Assembly (NCBI RefSeq): GCF_003182275.1
Contig: NZ_QGTR01000002.1
Location: 62,001 to 126,000, forward strand
DNA from: Hoeflea marina
GTDB taxonomy: Bacteria; Pseudomonadota; Alphaproteobacteria; Rhizobiales; Rhizobiaceae
DNA: 64,000 nucleotides
Direction of reading: 5' to 3'
Position numbers and translations under genes: made by a program. This document shows positions 45,870 through 54,919 of the stretch, piece after piece. The notes under the pieces were generated by a model that saw only the letters and a list, made by a program, of their open reading frames with translations, was not told the DNA's origin and made no database searches. Within the stretch, counting starts at the first letter, position 1. Every line of letters starts with the position of its first letter.

Positions 45870-46670
45870 ATGTCGCTCTCCCTGCAGACGTTTTCGACGG
45901 TCAAGGACGCCTCGGCGGCGCTCAGGTCGGGCGGCGCGCGCTATCTCGGCGGCGGCACGCTGGTGGTGCGAGCCGTCAACGAGGGCGATATTTCGGTCAC
46001 CGGCTATGTGCGGGCCACCGACCCGGCCCTGTCATCGATCGACCACGCGGACGGCCGGGTGCGCATCGGCGCTTCGGTGACCATGGCGACGATTGCCCGC
46101 CGCCGCGATCTCGGCGACGTGGTGCGCGCGGCGAAGGCGGTCGGCGGCCCGGCAATCCGCAACATGGCCACCGTCGGCGGCAATCTGCATGCGCCCGCGC
46201 CCTATGGAGACTTTGCCGTGGCGCTGCTGGCGCTCGATGTCACGGTGCATTTTACGGATCGCGACATGCCGATGGCGGACTTCATCGCCGGCAACGGCAC
46301 GCCGTCCGGGCACGACATCGTCACCGCCGTCAGCTTTGCCGTGCCCCCCGCCGGCAGTTTCAGGTTCCTCAAGGTCTCGCGCGTCAAGCCCAAGGGTGTC
46401 TCGGTGCTCTCGATCGCCACGCTGATCGACACCGACGGCGCCGGCGCGGTGCAGACGGCGCGGATCGCGCTCGGCTGCATGGCCGAGCGGCCGATGCGCG
46501 CGGCTGCCGCCGAACGGGCGCTCGTGGGCAGCAGGCTGACCCGCGAGGGCATCGCCGCAGCCGTCGCGGCCATCGGCGAGGGAACCGATCCGATCACCGA
46601 TCCGATCGCCAGCGCCTGGTACCGGGCCGAAGTGTTGCCGGTGCATTTCAGGCGGCTGCTGCTCGGCTGA
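45870..46670 (+). CDS. Molybdenum hydroxylase FAD-binding subunit (CoxM/XdhB-like)
   Basis: 266 residues, typical for the medium subunit. FAD-binding motifs: RYLGGGTLVVRAVNEG (pyrophosphate loop) and AIRNMATVGGNLHAPAPYGD, the conserved second loop. The C-terminal CO_deh_flav_C domain includes LKVSRVKPKGVSVLS. It passes electrons from the 2Fe-2S subunit to an acceptor. Order in the cluster is FAD, 2Fe-2S, Mo subunits. Confidence 0.9.
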   Translation: MSLSLQTFSTVKDASAALRSGGARYLGGGTLVVRAVNEGDISVTGYVRATDPALSSIDHADGRVRIGASVTMATIARRRDLGDVVRAAKAVGGPAIRNMATVGGNLHAPAPYGDFAVALLALDVTVHFTDRDMPMADFIAGNGTPSGHDIVTAVSFAVPPAGSFRFLKVSRVKPKGVSVLSIATLIDTDGAGAVQTARIALGCMAERPMRAAAAERALVGSRLTREGIAAAVAAIGEGTDPITDPIASAWYRAEVLPVHFRRLLLG

Positions 46671-46727
46671 GAGAGGCGTCTGGGAGAGATCGCCGCGGCC
46701 TCGGGGCCTGCGGCAGGAGGAGGAAGA

Positions 46728-47210
46728 ATGGCCAGGGTTCCGGTTCAATTTACACTCAACGGCGAGGAGCGGGCCGAGTTCATCGAGAGCGGCACGACGC
46801 TGCTGCACGCGCTGCGCGACACGATGGGCGACACCTCTCCCAAGGGCGGCTGCCAGCAGGGCACCTGCGGCGCCTGCTCGGTGATCGTCGACGGCGAGTT
46901 GCGCCTTAGCTGCCTGACGCTGGCTCAGACCTGTGAGGGTGCAGCCATCGAGACCACCGCCGGGCTCGCCGCGGGTGGAGTGCTGCATCCGCTGCAGCGC
47001 GCGATCATGGATGGCTTCGCCGCCCAGTGCGGTTTCTGCACCCCCGGCATGATCATGGCCGCCAAGGCGCTGCTCGACCACACCCCGAACCCGACCCGCG
47101 AGGACGTGATCGAGGCGATCTCCGGCAATGTCTGCCGCTGCACCGGCTACGAGCCGATCATCGCGGCGGTGCTCGCCGCCGCCCGCTCCAATTCGCAGAA
47201 CGCAGGCTGA
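46728..47210 (+). CDS. Molybdenum hydroxylase 2Fe-2S subunit (CoxS/XdhC-like)
   Basis: 160 residues. Two [2Fe-2S] clusters: plant-type motif CQQGTCGACSVIVDGELRLSC in the N-terminal ferredoxin domain (shown in part), and CGFCTPGMIMAAK with NVCRCTGYE in the C-terminal helical domain. AGGAGGAGGAAGA precedes the start. It ends 10 bp before the Mo-subunit gene. Electron carrier between Mo centre and FAD. Confidence 0.93.
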   Translation: MARVPVQFTLNGEERAEFIESGTTLLHALRDTMGDTSPKGGCQQGTCGACSVIVDGELRLSCLTLAQTCEGAAIETTAGLAAGGVLHPLQRAIMDGFAAQCGFCTPGMIMAAKALLDHTPNPTREDVIEAISGNVCRCTGYEPIIAAVLAAARSNSQNAG

Positions 47211-47220
47211 GGAGGCGATC

Positions 47221-48588
47221 ATGGAAATCCGGAAAGAGTATTTCGCCGATGAGCGTCAGGATGATCTCCACGAGATCGGCCAGTCGCGGCCGCGCTCCGA
47301 TCTCCCCGGCCACGTCACCGGCAAGACCAACTACTTCGCCGACCGCACCTTTCCGGGCCTCACGCATCTCAAGATGGTGCGCAGCCCGCATCACCACGCC
47401 AATATCCGCTCCATCGACACGTCGGAAGCCGAGAAGCATCCGGGCGTCATCCGCGTTCTGACGGCCAAGGACGTGCCGCACAATGTCTACACCATCCTGA
47501 TCCTGATCCAGGTCGGCCCCGAGGACGAGACCGTGCTCGCCGACCGGAAGGTGAGCTGGAAGGGCCAGGCGGTTGTCGCCGTGGTGGCAACGAGCGAACG
47601 TGCGGCGCAGGAAGCGGCGGCGAAGGTCAGGATCGACTACGAGGTGCTGCCGGCGGTCTTCGACATGCTCGAGGCGCTCAAGCCCGACGCGCCCGAGGTC
47701 AACGAGCACCACCCCGGCAATTACTATCATTATGACAGCGGCGACCATCGCAAGGTGCGCTTCGGCGACATCGACGCCGGCTTCGCCATGGCCGACCACA
47801 TTCTCGAGCAGACCTATCATTCCTCGCCGATCGAGCAGGCGCCGGCCGAGACCACCGGCTGCATCGTCACACCCGACGGAAACGACCGCTTCACCTGCTA
47901 CACCAACACGCAGGCGATGTTCTTCACCCTCGACAACACCTCGATCATCCTGCAGATGCCGGGACACAAGCTGCACATGGTCGGCGGCACCGTGGGCGGC
48001 GGCTTCGGCGGCAAGGTCGATGTCATCGTCGAGCCGATCGCCATCCTGGCGGCCAAGCTCACCAACCGGCCGGTCTCCTTCATCTATTCCCGCGAGGAGG
48101 AGATGCAGATCTCCTCGCCGCGCGCCGCCGAGACGATCATTCTCAGGGACGGCGTCATGAACGACGGCCGGCTCGTCGCCCGCAAGGTCACCGGCTACAC
48201 CGACGCCGGCGCCTTCTCCCGACATTCGCCCTATGGGGCGCAGAAGGGAGCGGCGCACTATCCCGGTCCCTACACGGTGCCGAATGTCTGGATCGACACC
48301 TACTGCGTCTACACCAACCGCACGCCGTCGAGCGCCATGCGCGGCTTCGGCGTCACCATCGCCGACTTCGCGCTCGAGGTGCAGATGGACAAGCTCGCCC
48401 GGCTCATCGGCATGGACCCGCTCGAGTTCCGCTTCATCAACGCCTATCGCGACGGCGACATCAAGGCGCATCGCCAGCCGACCGAGGGCGCGGCGCTGAT
48501 CGAATGCATGCAGGAGGCCTCGCGCGTGGCGAACTGGCCGGTGGCGGAGAAATACATGGCGATGTCCTCGCGCGGAAGGGAGGCCTGA
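47221..48588 (+). CDS. Molybdenum hydroxylase large subunit, N-terminal half
   Basis: 455 residues from the ATG at 47221 (GAGGAGGCGATC upstream). Contains the a/b hammerhead domain (RSDLPGHVTGKTNYFADRTF) and the first Mo-cofactor domain with GGTVGGGFGGK (255-265) and SSAMRGFGVTIADF (371-383). The AMRGFG motif resembles xanthine dehydrogenase/aldehyde oxidases (FRGFG) rather than CO dehydrogenase (AYRCSFR). The usual chain continues another 330 residues; here it stops, and the rest is a separate gene one base downstream. Substrate probably an N-heterocycle or aldehyde. Confidence 0.87.
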   Translation: MEIRKEYFADERQDDLHEIGQSRPRSDLPGHVTGKTNYFADRTFPGLTHLKMVRSPHHHANIRSIDTSEAEKHPGVIRVLTAKDVPHNVYTILILIQVGPEDETVLADRKVSWKGQAVVAVVATSERAAQEAAAKVRIDYEVLPAVFDMLEALKPDAPEVNEHHPGNYYHYDSGDHRKVRFGDIDAGFAMADHILEQTYHSSPIEQAPAETTGCIVTPDGNDRFTCYTNTQAMFFTLDNTSIILQMPGHKLHMVGGTVGGGFGGKVDVIVEPIAILAAKLTNRPVSFIYSREEEMQISSPRAAETIILRDGVMNDGRLVARKVTGYTDAGAFSRHSPYGAQKGAAHYPGPYTVPNVWIDTYCVYTNRTPSSAMRGFGVTIADFALEVQMDKLARLIGMDPLEFRFINAYRDGDIKAHRQPTEGAALIECMQEASRVANWPVAEKYMAMSSRGREA

Positions 48589-48589
48589 G

Positions 48590-49606
48590 ATGGCGATCCG
48601 GAAGGGCCGCGGCGTGGCGGCGATCAATTATCCGACCGGCATGAATCTCGGCGGCGACCCCAGCCAGGCGCTGGTGCACTCGACGCCGACCGGCAATTTC
48701 ATGGTCTCGCTGTCGAGCGTCGATCTCGGCCAGGGGCTCAAGCAGGTGATGGCGCAGATCTGCGCCGAGACCATCGGCGTGCCGACGGACCTCGTGACCA
48801 TCGACACCGCCGACACCGACACCGGCCCGCATTGCATGGGCACATTCGCCTCGCGCGGCACCCACCGCATCGGCAACGCCGTCAGGCAGGCGGCCGAGGA
48901 GGCGCGCCAGGTGATGCTGGAGGTGGCGGCGGACGAACTCGAGGTCAACGCCTCGGACCTCGACACCGACGGCACTGGCAACATCCACGTCAAGGGCGCG
49001 CCGCAGAAGTCGATCTCGATCTTCGATACCGCGCTGGCCGCCCATTTCAAGCGCGGCCGCTCGATCTCCGGCCGCGGCATGTTCCTGGTGCCGCGCTCGT
49101 TTCCGGAAACCGAGACCGGGGCGATGAAGCCCGCCACCTGCTACGCCCATGCCTGCGTCGTGGCCGACGTCGAGGTGGACGACGAGACCGGCGAGGTCAC
49201 CGTGGTCTCGGTCAAGAATGTCTACGAGGTGGGCCGGGCGCTCAATCCGAAGATGGTCGAGCAGCAGCTCGTCGGCGGCTCCTGGATGGGCATCAGCCAC
49301 GCGCTTTACGAGACCACCGAGCCCTATTATCCGAACCGCGAGCACGGCGGCACCGACTTCAACCAGTATCTGATGCCCGGACCCGGCGATCTGGCGGCGA
49401 CCGAGACCATCGTCATCGAGCGGCCCGCCGCCGACGGCCCCTATGGCGCCAAGGGCGTGGGCGAGATGTGCGCCAATCCCCAGATCCCGGCGCTTGCCAA
49501 CGCCATTTTCGACGCGGTTGGCGTTCGCATCGATTCGATGCCGATCACGCCCGAGCGCATCCTGCGCGCGTTGAAGGCGCAGGCCGGCGAAATGCGGACC
49601 GGATGA
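48590..49606 (+). CDS. Molybdenum hydroxylase large subunit, C-terminal half
   Basis: 338 residues with its own ATG and ribosome binding site (GGAAGGGAGG). It holds the second Mo-cofactor domain: GQGLKQVMAQICAETIG, DTDTGPHCMGTFASRGT, and the catalytic GAKGVGE with Glu292. Together with the upstream half the length is 793 residues, the normal size of one XdhC/CoxL-type chain. The break lies between domains and both parts are intact, so this is a stable split rather than damage. Its stop overlaps the CoxD-like start. Confidence 0.87.
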   Translation: MAIRKGRGVAAINYPTGMNLGGDPSQALVHSTPTGNFMVSLSSVDLGQGLKQVMAQICAETIGVPTDLVTIDTADTDTGPHCMGTFASRGTHRIGNAVRQAAEEARQVMLEVAADELEVNASDLDTDGTGNIHVKGAPQKSISIFDTALAAHFKRGRSISGRGMFLVPRSFPETETGAMKPATCYAHACVVADVEVDDETGEVTVVSVKNVYEVGRALNPKMVEQQLVGGSWMGISHALYETTEPYYPNREHGGTDFNQYLMPGPGDLAATETIVIERPAADGPYGAKGVGEMCANPQIPALANAIFDAVGVRIDSMPITPERILRALKAQAGEMRTG

Positions 49607-50487
49607 TGGCAAGCGGGGCAATCGACAGCCTTGCCGCTTCGCCCGACGCCGTGGCGGCACGGCTGGCGGAGGCGGCCTATCTCGCCGACGAGAGCCTGGC
49701 GACCGCCATCTTCCTCGCCATTAGGCTCGGCAAGCCGCTGCTGCTCGAGGGTGCGCCCGGGGTCGGCAAGACGGAGGCGGCCAAGGCGATTGCCACCGCG
49801 CTCGGCCGCGACCTGGTGCGGCTGCAATGCTACGAGGGGATCGATTCAGCGCACGCACTCTATGAGTGGAACTACCAGCGCCAGCTGCTCGCCATCCGCC
49901 AGGCCGGAGAGCACGAGACCGACATCTATGACGACCGGTTCCTCATTGCCCGGCCCCTCATGCAGGTGCTGCGGGCGCCGGAACAAGCGCTGCTGCTGGT
50001 CGACGAGATCGACCGCTCCGACCATGAATTCGAGGCGCTGCTCCTGGAGTTTCTCTCGGATTTCCAGATCTCCATTCCCGAGCGCGGCACCATCCGTGCC
50101 AAAAGCCGGCCGCTGGTGGTGCTGACGTCGAACCGCACCCGCGAACTGGCCGAAGCCTTGCGCCGGCGCTGCGTCTATCACTGGATCGCCTACCCGGACG
50201 CGGCCCGCGAGGCGGAGATCATCATGTTGCGCGCCGGCGACGTCGTCCGGCAGACGGCGCTCGCCGTCGCCAGCGCCGTGCGCGACATCCGTGCCCGCCC
50301 GCTGGCCAAGCCCCCGGGCATTGCCGAGGCGGTCGAATGGGCCAATGCCGCCACCATCCTGGAGAAGGGCGGCAGCCCCTGGCCCGAAGCCTTCCGCCGC
50401 GCCATCGGCGTGCTGATCAAGGACGAGGAAGATCTCGGCTACATCGCGCCGGAACTGGGCCGCATCGTCGAGGCGGCGATGTCATGA
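49603..50487 (+). CDS. MoxR-type AAA ATPase, CoxD-like
   Basis: 294 residues starting in an ATGA overlap. Walker A GAPGVGKTEAAKA, Walker B ALLLVDEIDRSD, sensor 1 LVVLTSNRTREL. CoxD of Oligotropha matures the CuSMo centre of CO dehydrogenase together with the VWA protein CoxE. Here the same pair follows a non-CODH hydroxylase. Likely a chaperone that inserts or sulfurates the cofactor. Overlaps the next gene by 4 bp. Confidence 0.87.
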   Translation: MMASGAIDSLAASPDAVAARLAEAAYLADESLATAIFLAIRLGKPLLLEGAPGVGKTEAAKAIATALGRDLVRLQCYEGIDSAHALYEWNYQRQLLAIRQAGEHETDIYDDRFLIARPLMQVLRAPEQALLLVDEIDRSDHEFEALLLEFLSDFQISIPERGTIRAKSRPLVVLTSNRTRELAEALRRRCVYHWIAYPDAAREAEIIMLRAGDVVRQTALAVASAVRDIRARPLAKPPGIAEAVEWANAATILEKGGSPWPEAFRRAIGVLIKDEEDLGYIAPELGRIVEAAMS

Positions 50488-51635
50488 GCCCGACCAGCGC
50501 CCCGGACCCATCGGACTTGCCTCAGGCCGCCAGACCTCTCTTCGGCTTCGCCCGCCTGCTCCGCCGCCACGGTTTTCCGGTGGCGCCCGAACAGGTGACC
50601 GGCTTCATGCAGGCGGTGTATCTGCTCGGGCCACGTTCGATGGACGATATCCGCGAGGCGGCGCTGGCGATGCTGGCGCCGCAGCCCGACAGGCGCGACG
50701 AGTTCGAGGCGCATTTCCGCAGCTGGTTTTATGGCGAGGCGGCGGCGGTCGTTGAAGGCGAGGGCGAGGACGAAACCGAAATCAAGGATGACGGGGGTGC
50801 AATCGAGGAGCAGCTCGAAATCCAGCGGACCGAGACCGGCGGCGAACTCTCGTCAGCCGCTGAGCAGTTGAGTCGCCGTGAGCTTCAAAGCGACCGCTCC
50901 CGCCTCACGAATTTCCAGCGCCGGATCTCCGACAGCCTGCCCAGGCGCCGATCCTTCCGCACCGTGCGCACCGCGTCCGGCGGTCATGTCGACCTGCGGC
51001 GTTCGCTGCGCAGCATCCTCGGCTCCGACGGCGACATCCCGTCGCCGCGCTGGCGCAAGCGCCAGACGGTGCCGCGCCGGCTGCTGGTGCTGATCGACGT
51101 GTCGGGCTCGATGAAGCTGCACACCGCCGATTACCTCAGGCTGGCGCACGCCGTGGTGCAGGGCGCGCCCCATGCCGAGGTCTTCAGCTTCGCCACGCGG
51201 CTCACCCGGCTCACCTCCGCGCTCAGGGTTCGCGACCGCGACCAGGCGCTGGCGCGCGCGTCCGAACTGGTCGACGATTGGGACGGAGGCACCCAGATCG
51301 GCGCCACGCTGCTCGCCTTTCTCTCGGTGCCGCGCTTCTCGGCCTTTGCCCGCGGCGCGTCGGTGGTGATCCTGTCCGACGCGCTGGAGCGCGGCGATCC
51401 GGCGGCCATGCAGCTTGCCGTGCAGCGCTTTGCCGCCCGCGCCCATCGGCTGTCGCTCGCCACGCCGCTCGCCGGCGATCCGCGCTTCCGGCCGGAGACC
51501 GCGGCGCTGAAGGCGATCCTGCCGCTGCTCGACGACCTCGTCGACGGCTCGTCGATCGCCGGACTCACCCGATTCCTGCTGTCGCTGGCGCGCTCCGCGC
51601 CCGACGCGAAAACTCTCTGGCGGAGGGCATCATGA
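50484..51635 (+). CDS. von Willebrand factor A domain protein, CoxE-like
   Basis: 383 residues from an ATGA overlap. The N-terminal part is helical with an acidic stretch (EGEGEDETEIKDD) near residue 90; the C-terminal VWA domain carries the MIDAS motif LIDVSGSMKLHT and FSFATRLTRLTSAL. CoxE-type VWA proteins partner a MoxR ATPase in cofactor maturation. It overlaps the next gene by 4 bp, so all four downstream cistrons are tightly coupled. Confidence 0.87.
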   Translation: MSPTSAPDPSDLPQAARPLFGFARLLRRHGFPVAPEQVTGFMQAVYLLGPRSMDDIREAALAMLAPQPDRRDEFEAHFRSWFYGEAAAVVEGEGEDETEIKDDGGAIEEQLEIQRTETGGELSSAAEQLSRRELQSDRSRLTNFQRRISDSLPRRRSFRTVRTASGGHVDLRRSLRSILGSDGDIPSPRWRKRQTVPRRLLVLIDVSGSMKLHTADYLRLAHAVVQGAPHAEVFSFATRLTRLTSALRVRDRDQALARASELVDDWDGGTQIGATLLAFLSVPRFSAFARGASVVILSDALERGDPAAMQLAVQRFAARAHRLSLATPLAGDPRFRPETAALKAILPLLDDLVDGSSIAGLTRFLLSLARSAPDAKTLWRRAS

Positions 51636-52522
51636 CGCAACCGATCATCGATTCGCATTTCCACATCTGGCGCCAGGAGGACCTGCCCTGGCTCAAGGGG
51701 CCGATGGTGCCGCGCATCTTCGGTCCCTACGAGCCGATCCGGCGCGACTATCCGATCGAGGAGTTTCTCGAGGACCAGAGCCGCTCCGGCATCGAGAAGG
51801 CGGTCTATGTGCAGACCAACTGGGCGAAGCAGGATTTCGAGAAGGAAGTGGCCTGGGTGCAGGCGACCGCCGACCATACCGGCTGGCCCCACGCCATCGT
51901 CGGCTATGCCGACATGACGGTCGACGATGTCCGGCCCCAGCTCGACCGGCTCACGCGCTACCCGCTGCTCCGCGGCGTGCGGATGCAGTTGCACTGGCAC
52001 GAGAACCCGGACTACCGCTTTGCCCCGTCGGCCGAGCAGGTGCTCGATCCCAAGGTGCGGGCCAATGTGGCGCGGCTCAAGGACTATGGCCTGTCCTTCG
52101 ACCTGCAGCTGTTTCCGCCGCAGATGCGCGACGGCGCCGAGCTGGTGGGCGAAAACCCGGACACCGACTTCATCCTCACCCACACCGGGATGCTCACCGA
52201 CCTCGCGCCCGAAACCCGCGCCGCCTGGGAATCGGGGCTGAGCCAGCTGGCCGTGCACCCGAACCTCTCGGCCAAGCTCTCGGGCCTCGGCACCTTCATC
52301 CACGCCAATGATCCGGCACTGATCAAGTTCATCGTCGGCAGGGCCGTCGACATCCTCGGCAGCGACCGGCTGATGTTCGGCTCGAATTTTCCGATCGAGA
52401 AATTGTGGACCGACCATGCCGCCCTGACGCGGGCGCACCGGGCCGCCACGGAGAGCTTCGACGCCAAGGCGCAGGCCGACATCTTCTGGACCACCGCCGA
52501 GCGGATCTACCGGCCGGTGTGA
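51632..52522 (+). CDS. TIM-barrel amidohydrolase (amidohydrolase_2 family)
   Basis: 296 residues. The N-terminal metal motif is IIDSHFHIWRQEDLPW; a later HTG (LTHTGML) and the terminal GSNFPIE, with Asn where many relatives have Asp, are typical of the L-rhamnonolactonase/2-pyrone-4,6-dicarboxylate lactonase branch. Last gene of the Mo-hydroxylase cluster, overlapping coxE-like by 4 bp. It may hydrolyse a lactone or lactam made by the hydroxylase. Three bases separate it from a convergent aldehyde dehydrogenase gene. Confidence 0.82.
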   Translation: MTQPIIDSHFHIWRQEDLPWLKGPMVPRIFGPYEPIRRDYPIEEFLEDQSRSGIEKAVYVQTNWAKQDFEKEVAWVQATADHTGWPHAIVGYADMTVDDVRPQLDRLTRYPLLRGVRMQLHWHENPDYRFAPSAEQVLDPKVRANVARLKDYGLSFDLQLFPPQMRDGAELVGENPDTDFILTHTGMLTDLAPETRAAWESGLSQLAVHPNLSAKLSGLGTFIHANDPALIKFIVGRAVDILGSDRLMFGSNFPIEKLWTDHAALTRAHRAATESFDAKAQADIFWTTAERIYRPV

Positions 52523-52525
52523 AGC

Positions 52526-54919
52526 CTATTCACCATAGGGGATCCAGATGTTCTTCACATCCACGGCGCGGCGGAGATAAAGCGCCCCTTCGGCCTCGGC
52601 GCGGTTCATCCAGTCGGTGGCCTTGCCGTGATCGACAAAGGTCCGCTTCAGGTTGCCGACCGACAGCTTCTCGACCATCGCCGACAGCTCGGCGGTGCCG
52701 AAGGCCCAGAGGGCATCGACATCGTTGTGAGTGGCGAGCGCCTTGCCGAGTTCGTCCGTCGATCCGGTGACGATGTTGATGACGCCGGCGGGCACGTCGG
52801 AAGTTTCCAGGATCGAGTAGAAATCGGTGGCGGCCAGTGGATGGGCCTCGCTCGGTACCGCGACCACCCGGTTGCCCATGGCGATCAGTGGCGCCACCAG
52901 GCTGATGAAGCCGAGCAGCGGCGCTTCCGGCGGACACAGAACGCCCACCACGCCGAGCGACTCCGGCATCGCCAGCGCCACGCCGCGCAACGGCGGCACA
53001 TGCACCGCGCCTTCATATTTGTCGGCCCAGGCGCCATAGGTGAACAGCCGCTCTATGGAGGCCTCGACCTCGGCCGCGGCCTTGCCGGACGATACACCGG
53101 TCATCGCCGCGATGCGGGCTGCGAACTCGTCGGCGCGACTGCTGAGATTCTCGGCAATGTAATAGAGGATCTGCGCCCGGTTGTGCGCCGTGGCGCTCGA
53201 CCAGCCGGCGGCTGCCTGGGCGGCGGCAACGGCATTGCGGATGTCCTTGCGGTTGCCTTCGCCGACTTCCCCCAGAACCTTGCCCTTGGGCGAGACGATG
53301 CTGCGCGAATAATTGCCGTCGGGCCGTGCCTGTTTGCCGCCGACATAGAGCTTGGCGGTGCGGTCGAGCGAGGGCATGCCGAATTCGCCGGCGGCCGGTT
53401 TTGCAGCGGGAAGGGCGGGCATCGCCCGCGGCTTGCGGCCCTGCCAGGCTTTCGGCTTGAGATATTCATAAGCGCCTTCGCGCCCGCCCTCGCGTCCGAA
53501 GCCGGATTCGCGCTTGCCGCCGAAGCCGACGGCGGCATCGAACAGGTTGGTGGCGTTGACCCAGACCACCCCGGCGGCGAGCTTGGCGGCGACGTTGAGC
53601 GCCAGTCCGATGGTCTCGCTCCAGACGCTTGCCGCAAGGCCGTAGCGGGAATTGTTGGCAAGCTGGATCGCCTCGTCGGGCGTGCGGAAGGTCATCGACA
53701 CGGCGACCGGCCCGAAGATCTCCTCGGTGGCGACCGTCGAGGACGACTGCACGCCGCTGAGCAGCGTCGGCGGATAGAAGCTGCCGCCTTGAGGCATTTC
53801 GATCTGCGCCTGGTGCAGCGTCGCGCCTTCGGCAACGCCCTGCTTGACCAGTGCCTCGATGCGGCTCAACTGCACCGGCGCGACGATGGCGCCCATGTCG
53901 ATGCACTTGTCGAGCGGTTGGCCGACGCGAAGCGTCGACATCCGGCGCAGCAGCCGCTCCTGGAACAGCGGCGCGATGCCTTCCTGCACCAGCAGCCGCG
54001 AGCCCGCGCAGCAGACCTGGCCCTGGTTGAACCAGATCGCGTCGACCACGCCTTCGACCGCGCCGTCGATATCGGCGTCATCGAAGACGATGAACGGCGA
54101 CTTGCCGCCGAGTTCCAGTGTCAGAGACTTGCCGCTGCCGGCGGTGCGCTCGCGGATGAGGCGGCCGACCTCGGTCGAGCCGGTAAAGGCGATCTTGTCG
54201 ACATCGCCGTGATCGACGAGCAGGGCGCCGGTCTCGCCTTCGCCTGTGACCACGTTGAGCACGCCGGCGGGCAGGCCCGCGGCGGCCGCCAGTTCGGCAA
54301 ACAGCAGTGCGGTCAGCGAAGTGAATTCGGCGGGTTTGAGGACCACGGTGTTGCCGAGCGCCAGCGCCGGCGCCACCTTCCAGGCCAGCATCAGGAAGGG
54401 GAAGTTCCATGGAATGATCTGACCGACGACGCCGACCGGTATATGGTCGGAAAATTCGGTATCCTGGATCTGCGCCCAGCCCGCGTGATGGTAGAAATGC
54501 CGTGCCGCCAGCGGAATGTCGATGTCGCGGGTCTCGCGCACCGGCTTGCCGTTGTCGATGGCCTCGACCACCGCGATCAGCCGCGCGTGCCGCTGGATCA
54601 TCCGCGCCAGCGCATAGAGATGTCGGGCGCGGGCATGGCCGGGCAGTTTCGCCCACGGGCCTTGCGCCTTGCGCGCGGCGGCGACGGCATGGTCGACATC
54701 GGCCTTGCTGCCGATGGCGAGTTTTGCCAGCACGGCGCCGGTGGCCGGCTCGAACGTGTCGAAGCTCTTGCCTGACTGCGATGGCGTGAAGCCGCCATTG
54801 ATGAAGTGTCCGAACTTGCCTTCGTGACGCGCCAGCCAGCCGCGGGCCTCGCTGTCGGCTTCCGGGGCAGGGCCGTAGGACATCTCGTCGAAATATTTGG
54901 CAACGCTCATCTGGGTCAT
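52526..54919 (-). CDS. Long aldehyde dehydrogenase with a second, catalytically incomplete ALDH-like region
   Basis: 797 residues starting in an overlap with the deoC stop. The first 500 residues are a full ALDH: PWNFPFLMLAWKVAPALA, Glu269 in LELGGKSPFIV, catalytic Cys303 in NQGQVCCAGSR, EIFGPVAVSM. From about residue 525 a second ALDH-like region (LYVGGKQARPDGNYSRSI...GVLCPPEAPLLGFISL) covers only the NAD-binding part and lacks the Glu and Cys sites. Next to deoC it probably oxidises acetaldehyde from deoxyribose breakdown. The chain is about 60% longer than ordinary ALDHs. Confidence 0.87.
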   Translation of the reverse strand: MTQMSVAKYFDEMSYGPAPEADSEARGWLARHEGKFGHFINGGFTPSQSGKSFDTFEPATGAVLAKLAIGSKADVDHAVAAARKAQGPWAKLPGHARARHLYALARMIQRHARLIAVVEAIDNGKPVRETRDIDIPLAARHFYHHAGWAQIQDTEFSDHIPVGVVGQIIPWNFPFLMLAWKVAPALALGNTVVLKPAEFTSLTALLFAELAAAAGLPAGVLNVVTGEGETGALLVDHGDVDKIAFTGSTEVGRLIRERTAGSGKSLTLELGGKSPFIVFDDADIDGAVEGVVDAIWFNQGQVCCAGSRLLVQEGIAPLFQERLLRRMSTLRVGQPLDKCIDMGAIVAPVQLSRIEALVKQGVAEGATLHQAQIEMPQGGSFYPPTLLSGVQSSSTVATEEIFGPVAVSMTFRTPDEAIQLANNSRYGLAASVWSETIGLALNVAAKLAAGVVWVNATNLFDAAVGFGGKRESGFGREGGREGAYEYLKPKAWQGRKPRAMPALPAAKPAAGEFGMPSLDRTAKLYVGGKQARPDGNYSRSIVSPKGKVLGEVGEGNRKDIRNAVAAAQAAAGWSSATAHNRAQILYYIAENLSSRADEFAARIAAMTGVSSGKAAAEVEASIERLFTYGAWADKYEGAVHVPPLRGVALAMPESLGVVGVLCPPEAPLLGFISLVAPLIAMGNRVVAVPSEAHPLAATDFYSILETSDVPAGVINIVTGSTDELGKALATHNDVDALWAFGTAELSAMVEKLSVGNLKRTFVDHGKATDWMNRAEAEGALYLRRAVDVKNIWIPYGE

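Noticed and set aside
48580-48595. Frameshift in the Mo-hydroxylase large subunit
   Set aside because: Considered because the protein is split, but the second half has its own good ribosome binding site and ATG and both halves are complete domains, so a genuine split is more likely than an error.
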